From the NCBI GenBank assembly GCA_020440745.1, contig JAGRNM010000054.1, positions 1 through 8,187 of the forward strand: DNA of 8,187 nucleotides, in the 5' to 3' direction. This document shows, piece after piece, positions 6,520-8,187 of the stretch (positions within the stretch are counted from its first letter, which is position 1; each line of letters opens with the position of its first letter). A program made the translations under genes and the position numbers. This DNA is from Deltaproteobacteria bacterium. Lineage in GTDB: Bacteria; UBA10199; DSSB01. Below the pieces are notes generated by a model, which had not been told where the DNA came from, did not search any database, and worked only from the letters and a program-made list of their open reading frames with translations.

Positions 6520-7157
6520 AAAAACTCCTTTGCTCCTTCGTAGTCATAAGCCACAACGGGAATAGACTGGCTCTCAAAATCTTCTTTTTGAAAAGTACCT
6601 AAACGGGCAACAAAATCCAAACCATACTTAAAAGCCTCACGACCATCGTGAAGCGAGTCTCCCATATAACAGGCCTCCCTAACCTCTAAATTAAAATGAT
6701 CCAAGGCCCTATCAAAATGCTTCACCCCTTTAGAAAAACCATCTGAATAACCCAGAGTAAGATCAATATAATCGGACAAAGCCCGATGATGAGCTAAGTA
6801 CTCTTCCACAAAGGCTTGAGCATTGTTAGAGGAAATCGCTAATTTAAGACCTTTTTCTCTTAAAGAACCTAAAATGGTCAAGGCTTCCGGATAAACAGGA
6901 TAATCTAAGTAAGACTCCATCTTCTGCTTCTCAAAACGTTGGGATAAAGAGACGTGGTCCTTTCCTGGAAAAATTAATTTTAATTGCTCCGCAAAAGGAA
7001 GCCCGGAAGTTTTTAGATAGGCTTCTCTGGCTTGATTAAAGTCCAGATCACTGACCTCTTTTATTAAAGAAGCCGCTAAATCCGCAAAGGGCCCCATGGA
7101 ATCCACCAAGGTTCCGTCAAAGTCTAAAATCAAAAGTTTTTTGGGGTCTTCTCTCAA
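6501..7157 (-). CDS. HAD-superfamily phosphatase
   Basis: This 218-residue cytoplasmic protein has the HAD motifs in order. Motif I is L-D-F-D-G-T (11-16; nucleophile Asp12, acid/base Asp14), motif II is I-S-S-N (108-111), motif III is a lysine at 143 or 146, and motif IV is G-D-S-L-H-D (166-171). The helical stretch between motifs I and II (about 19-88) is a C1 cap, as in phosphoglycolate phosphatase-like enzymes that act on small phosphate esters. The exact substrate cannot be told from sequence; the operon suggests the phospho-alcohol used or made by its neighbours. The proposed start is TTG at 7157, because a stop lies five codons upstream and no ATG or GTG fits. It lacks a clear Shine-Dalgarno site, so a second TTG at 7133, just before motif I, is an alternative. 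It begins 41 bases after the phosphotransferase stop and overlaps the nucleotidyltransferase start by 19 bases. Confidence 0.88.
   Translation of the reverse strand: MREDPKKLLILDFDGTLVDSMGPFADLAASLIKEVSDLDFNQAREAYLKTSGLPFAEQLKLIFPGKDHVSLSQRFEKQKMESYLDYPVYPEALTILGSLREKGLKLAISSNNAQAFVEEYLAHHRALSDYIDLTLGYSDGFSKGVKHFDRALDHFNLEVREACYMGDSLHDGREAFKYGLDFVARLGTFQKEDFESQSIPVVAYDYEGAKEFLCKSFY
6525..6530 (-). promoter_or_regulatory. Shine-Dalgarno site of the nucleotidyltransferase gene
   Basis: AAGGAG on the minus strand lies 5 bases before the ATG at 6519, inside the last codons of the HAD gene. A second GAAGGAG lies a few bases further upstream. The pair of strong sites suggests independent re-initiation at the overlap. 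Confidence 0.75.
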
Positions 7158-7198
7158 GATTTTATTGCTTTAATTAAGTCCAAGGCTACAACGAAGAC

Positions 7199-8014
7199 CT
7201 AGGAGACATCGGTTTTTGTTTCTAATTTTTCTAGCTTAGTCTCAAGAGGCTTAGATCCAAAAATAATCTGCTTTAAAGCCAGAAAAATAAATATCCCACT
7301 CACCAAAGAACCACAAAAAGCCACTAAAAAAATAATCACTTCTGGCAACGCAAGCATCGCTAACATACAAAAGACTAAAGTAAAAAAGTCTTTTTTTACT
7401 ATATACTTACCATAAGAAACCAAAAGAAAAAAAGGCCTACCCAAACTACGAGCCATGGGGGTTAATACCTCTTGTTCATAGTTAACCAAACTTGCTTTTT
7501 CCCACTTTTTAAAGACCATATGACTCATGGCTACCAAAAAAGTAAGAAAAAGACTCCCCACCGAAAGCTTTAAAGCCAAAATCACCCAAGCCGCTTCTGT
7601 ACTGTGATAATAACCAAAACTAACTCCAATAATAAAAAGTAATAAGGTCACATTATCGGTAATGGTATCAAACCATGAGCCCATACGACTCATCTGACCG
7701 GTGAGCTTGGCCACTTCCCCATCACAACCGTCCACAATAGAAGCTAACTGAAAGAGTACCCCTCCCCAAAACAATGGCCAAAAACCTCCCAAAGAGGCTA
7801 AATAAGCCGACAACAAACCGATTAATAAATTAAAGAAAGTAATGTAATTAGGAGCCACCCCCCAACGGGCTAAATAGACACTAGCCGGCAGGCTAATTTT
7901 TTTATTGAGACGGCGAGCAATGATGCCTAAGGAGGGAGCGCTTAAAATACCTTCGATGGTGCTTCTCTCCCTTGGACTTAAGTCCATGGACTTAAGCGGA
8001 AATGGTAATTGCAT
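7199..8014 (-). CDS. CDP-alcohol phosphotransferase, DIPP synthase-like membrane protein
   Basis: This 271-residue inner-membrane enzyme carries the complete CDP-alcohol phosphotransferase motif: D95-x2-D98-G99-x2-A102-K103-x8-G112-x3-D116-x3-D120. The usual A-R is A-K here. The four aspartates bind the metals and the CDP substrate. About six membrane segments are visible (roughly 57-76, 78-95, 122-138, 141-165, 207-226 and 226-250), matching the family fold, and a charged tail follows. The stretch K-K-I-S-L-P-A-S before A-P-N-Y-I-T, and especially the V-D-G-C-D-G-E core, resembles the C-terminal half of archaeal and Thermotoga IPCT/DIPPS enzymes more than phosphatidylglycerophosphate synthase. 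The ATG at 8014 was chosen over an upstream in-frame TTG at 8101 because a GGGGGG run lies 6 bases before it and a promoter covers the longer N-terminus. As first gene of the operon it probably uses the CDP-activated product of the nucleotidyltransferase. The acceptor (lipid or polyol phosphate) is not determined. Confidence 0.88.
   Translation of the reverse strand: MQLPFPLKSMDLSPRERSTIEGILSAPSLGIIARRLNKKISLPASVYLARWGVAPNYITFFNLLIGLLSAYLASLGGFWPLFWGGVLFQLASIVDGCDGEVAKLTGQMSRMGSWFDTITDNVTLLLFIIGVSFGYYHSTEAAWVILALKLSVGSLFLTFLVAMSHMVFKKWEKASLVNYEQEVLTPMARSLGRPFFLLVSYGKYIVKKDFFTLVFCMLAMLALPEVIIFLVAFCGSLVSGIFIFLALKQIIFGSKPLETKLEKLETKTDVS
7977..7996. repeat. 20-bp perfect palindrome inside the phosphotransferase N-terminus
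   Basis: CTTAAGTCCA is followed directly by its complement TGGACTTAAG. It encodes residues 7-13 (L-K-S-M-D-L-S). A second overlapping 14-bp palindrome (TGGACTT/AAGTCCA) spans 7973-7986, so the motif TGGACTTAAG is partly duplicated. It lies about 65-80 bases downstream of the predicted transcription start and could fold in the mRNA or bind a dimeric protein, or be a coding coincidence. Confidence 0.5.
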
Positions 8015-8061
8015 GAAAAACCCCCCAGGTCTTAAAAAAATAAATCCAAATAAAAATGTTT

Positions 8062-8076
8062 CCCCTTTATAAGGGG
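8062..8076. promoter_or_regulatory. Inverted repeat over the operon -10 box (possible operator)
   Basis: CCCCTT and AAGGGG are separated by 3 bases, exactly across the predicted -10 TATAAA. A dimeric repressor bound here would block polymerase. No regulator gene is present in the window to pair with it, and part of the symmetry comes from the -10 sequence itself. Confidence 0.35.
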
Positions 8077-8095
8077 CCTTGCCATCCTGTGTCAA
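8066..8095 (-). promoter_or_regulatory. Sigma-70 promoter of the CDP-alcohol operon
   Basis: On the minus strand a consensus TTGACA (8095-8090) is followed after 18 bases by TATAAA (8071-8066; 5 of 6 matches to TATAAT). The start site should be near 8058, giving a leader of about 45 bases before the ATG at 8014. An AT-rich stretch with sixteen consecutive T's (8164-8149) lies further upstream. It is the best promoter in the window. Confidence 0.7.
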
Positions 8096-8148
8096 TGACA
8101 AGAAAAAAGCATTTAAGTGACTAAAATTTGATGAATTTTAAAAATTTT

Positions 8149-8164
8149 AAAAAAAAAAAAAAAA
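8149..8164. repeat. Sixteen-base A/T homopolymer tract
   Basis: A run of 16 A's on the plus strand (T's on the minus) lies about 55 bases upstream of the operon -35 box. It could be a curved upstream element, or the T-run of a terminator for a minus-strand gene to the right. The bases beyond it (to 8187) show only a weak CTAG-TC-CTAG inverted repeat, so a terminator cannot be confirmed within the window. Confidence 0.6.
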
Positions 8165-8187
8165 TCTTTCTAGTCCTAGGTTTGGGG

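Noticed and set aside
8015..8101. Longer phosphotransferase starting at TTG 8101
   Set aside because: The extra 29 residues overlap a near-consensus promoter, and the ATG at 8014 has a G-rich ribosome site 6 bases upstream.

Overview
The window is AT-rich (about 40% GC by eye) bacterial DNA with dense coding, short gaps and mostly one-way transcription. Three genes encode lipoproteins with standard signal peptides. None has Asp at +2 after the lipidated Cys, which by the E. coli Lol rule points to the outer membrane. This and the Shine-Dalgarno sites suggest a Gram-negative bacterium, perhaps from the Bdellovibrionota or an older 'deltaproteobacterial' lineage. That placement is a low-confidence inference, because no rRNA or marker protein is present.

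Layout from left to right. Positions 1-39 hold the 5' half of a tRNA-Thr(CGT) on the minus strand. At 106-981 lies the only plus-strand gene, a lipoprotein of no recognised family. It converges with a minus-strand pair at 991-2721 and 2754-4472. These two are tandem paralogues of about 575 residues, each a lipid-anchored, TolB-like beta-propeller with nine PD40 (W-S-P-D-G type) motifs. The intergenic stretch 4473-4639 holds their ribosome binding site and only weak promoter candidates. Next come a clear intrinsic terminator (4640-4667) and a complete tRNA-Leu(CAA) (4670-4753).

The right half (4817-8014, minus strand) is a compact four-gene operon. In transcription order it encodes a CDP-alcohol phosphotransferase membrane protein, a HAD phosphatase, a nucleotidyltransferase of the sugar/polyol-phosphate type, and a radical SAM protein with a SPASM/twitch-like C-terminus. 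A near-consensus sigma-70 promoter (TTGACA, 18 bp, TATAAA) lies about 50-80 bases upstream of the first ATG. An inverted repeat covers its -10 box.

The operon is the most interesting part. The phosphotransferase and nucleotidyltransferase look like separated versions of the two halves of the fused IPCT/DIPPS enzyme, which makes CDP-inositol and then di-myo-inositol phosphate phosphate. The HAD enzyme could remove a terminal phosphate. The likely theme is therefore activation of a phosphorylated polar alcohol as a CDP derivative, transfer of the phospho-alcohol to a lipid or polyol acceptor, and dephosphorylation, with a radical SAM modification. The alcohol, the acceptor and the radical SAM substrate cannot be read from the sequence.
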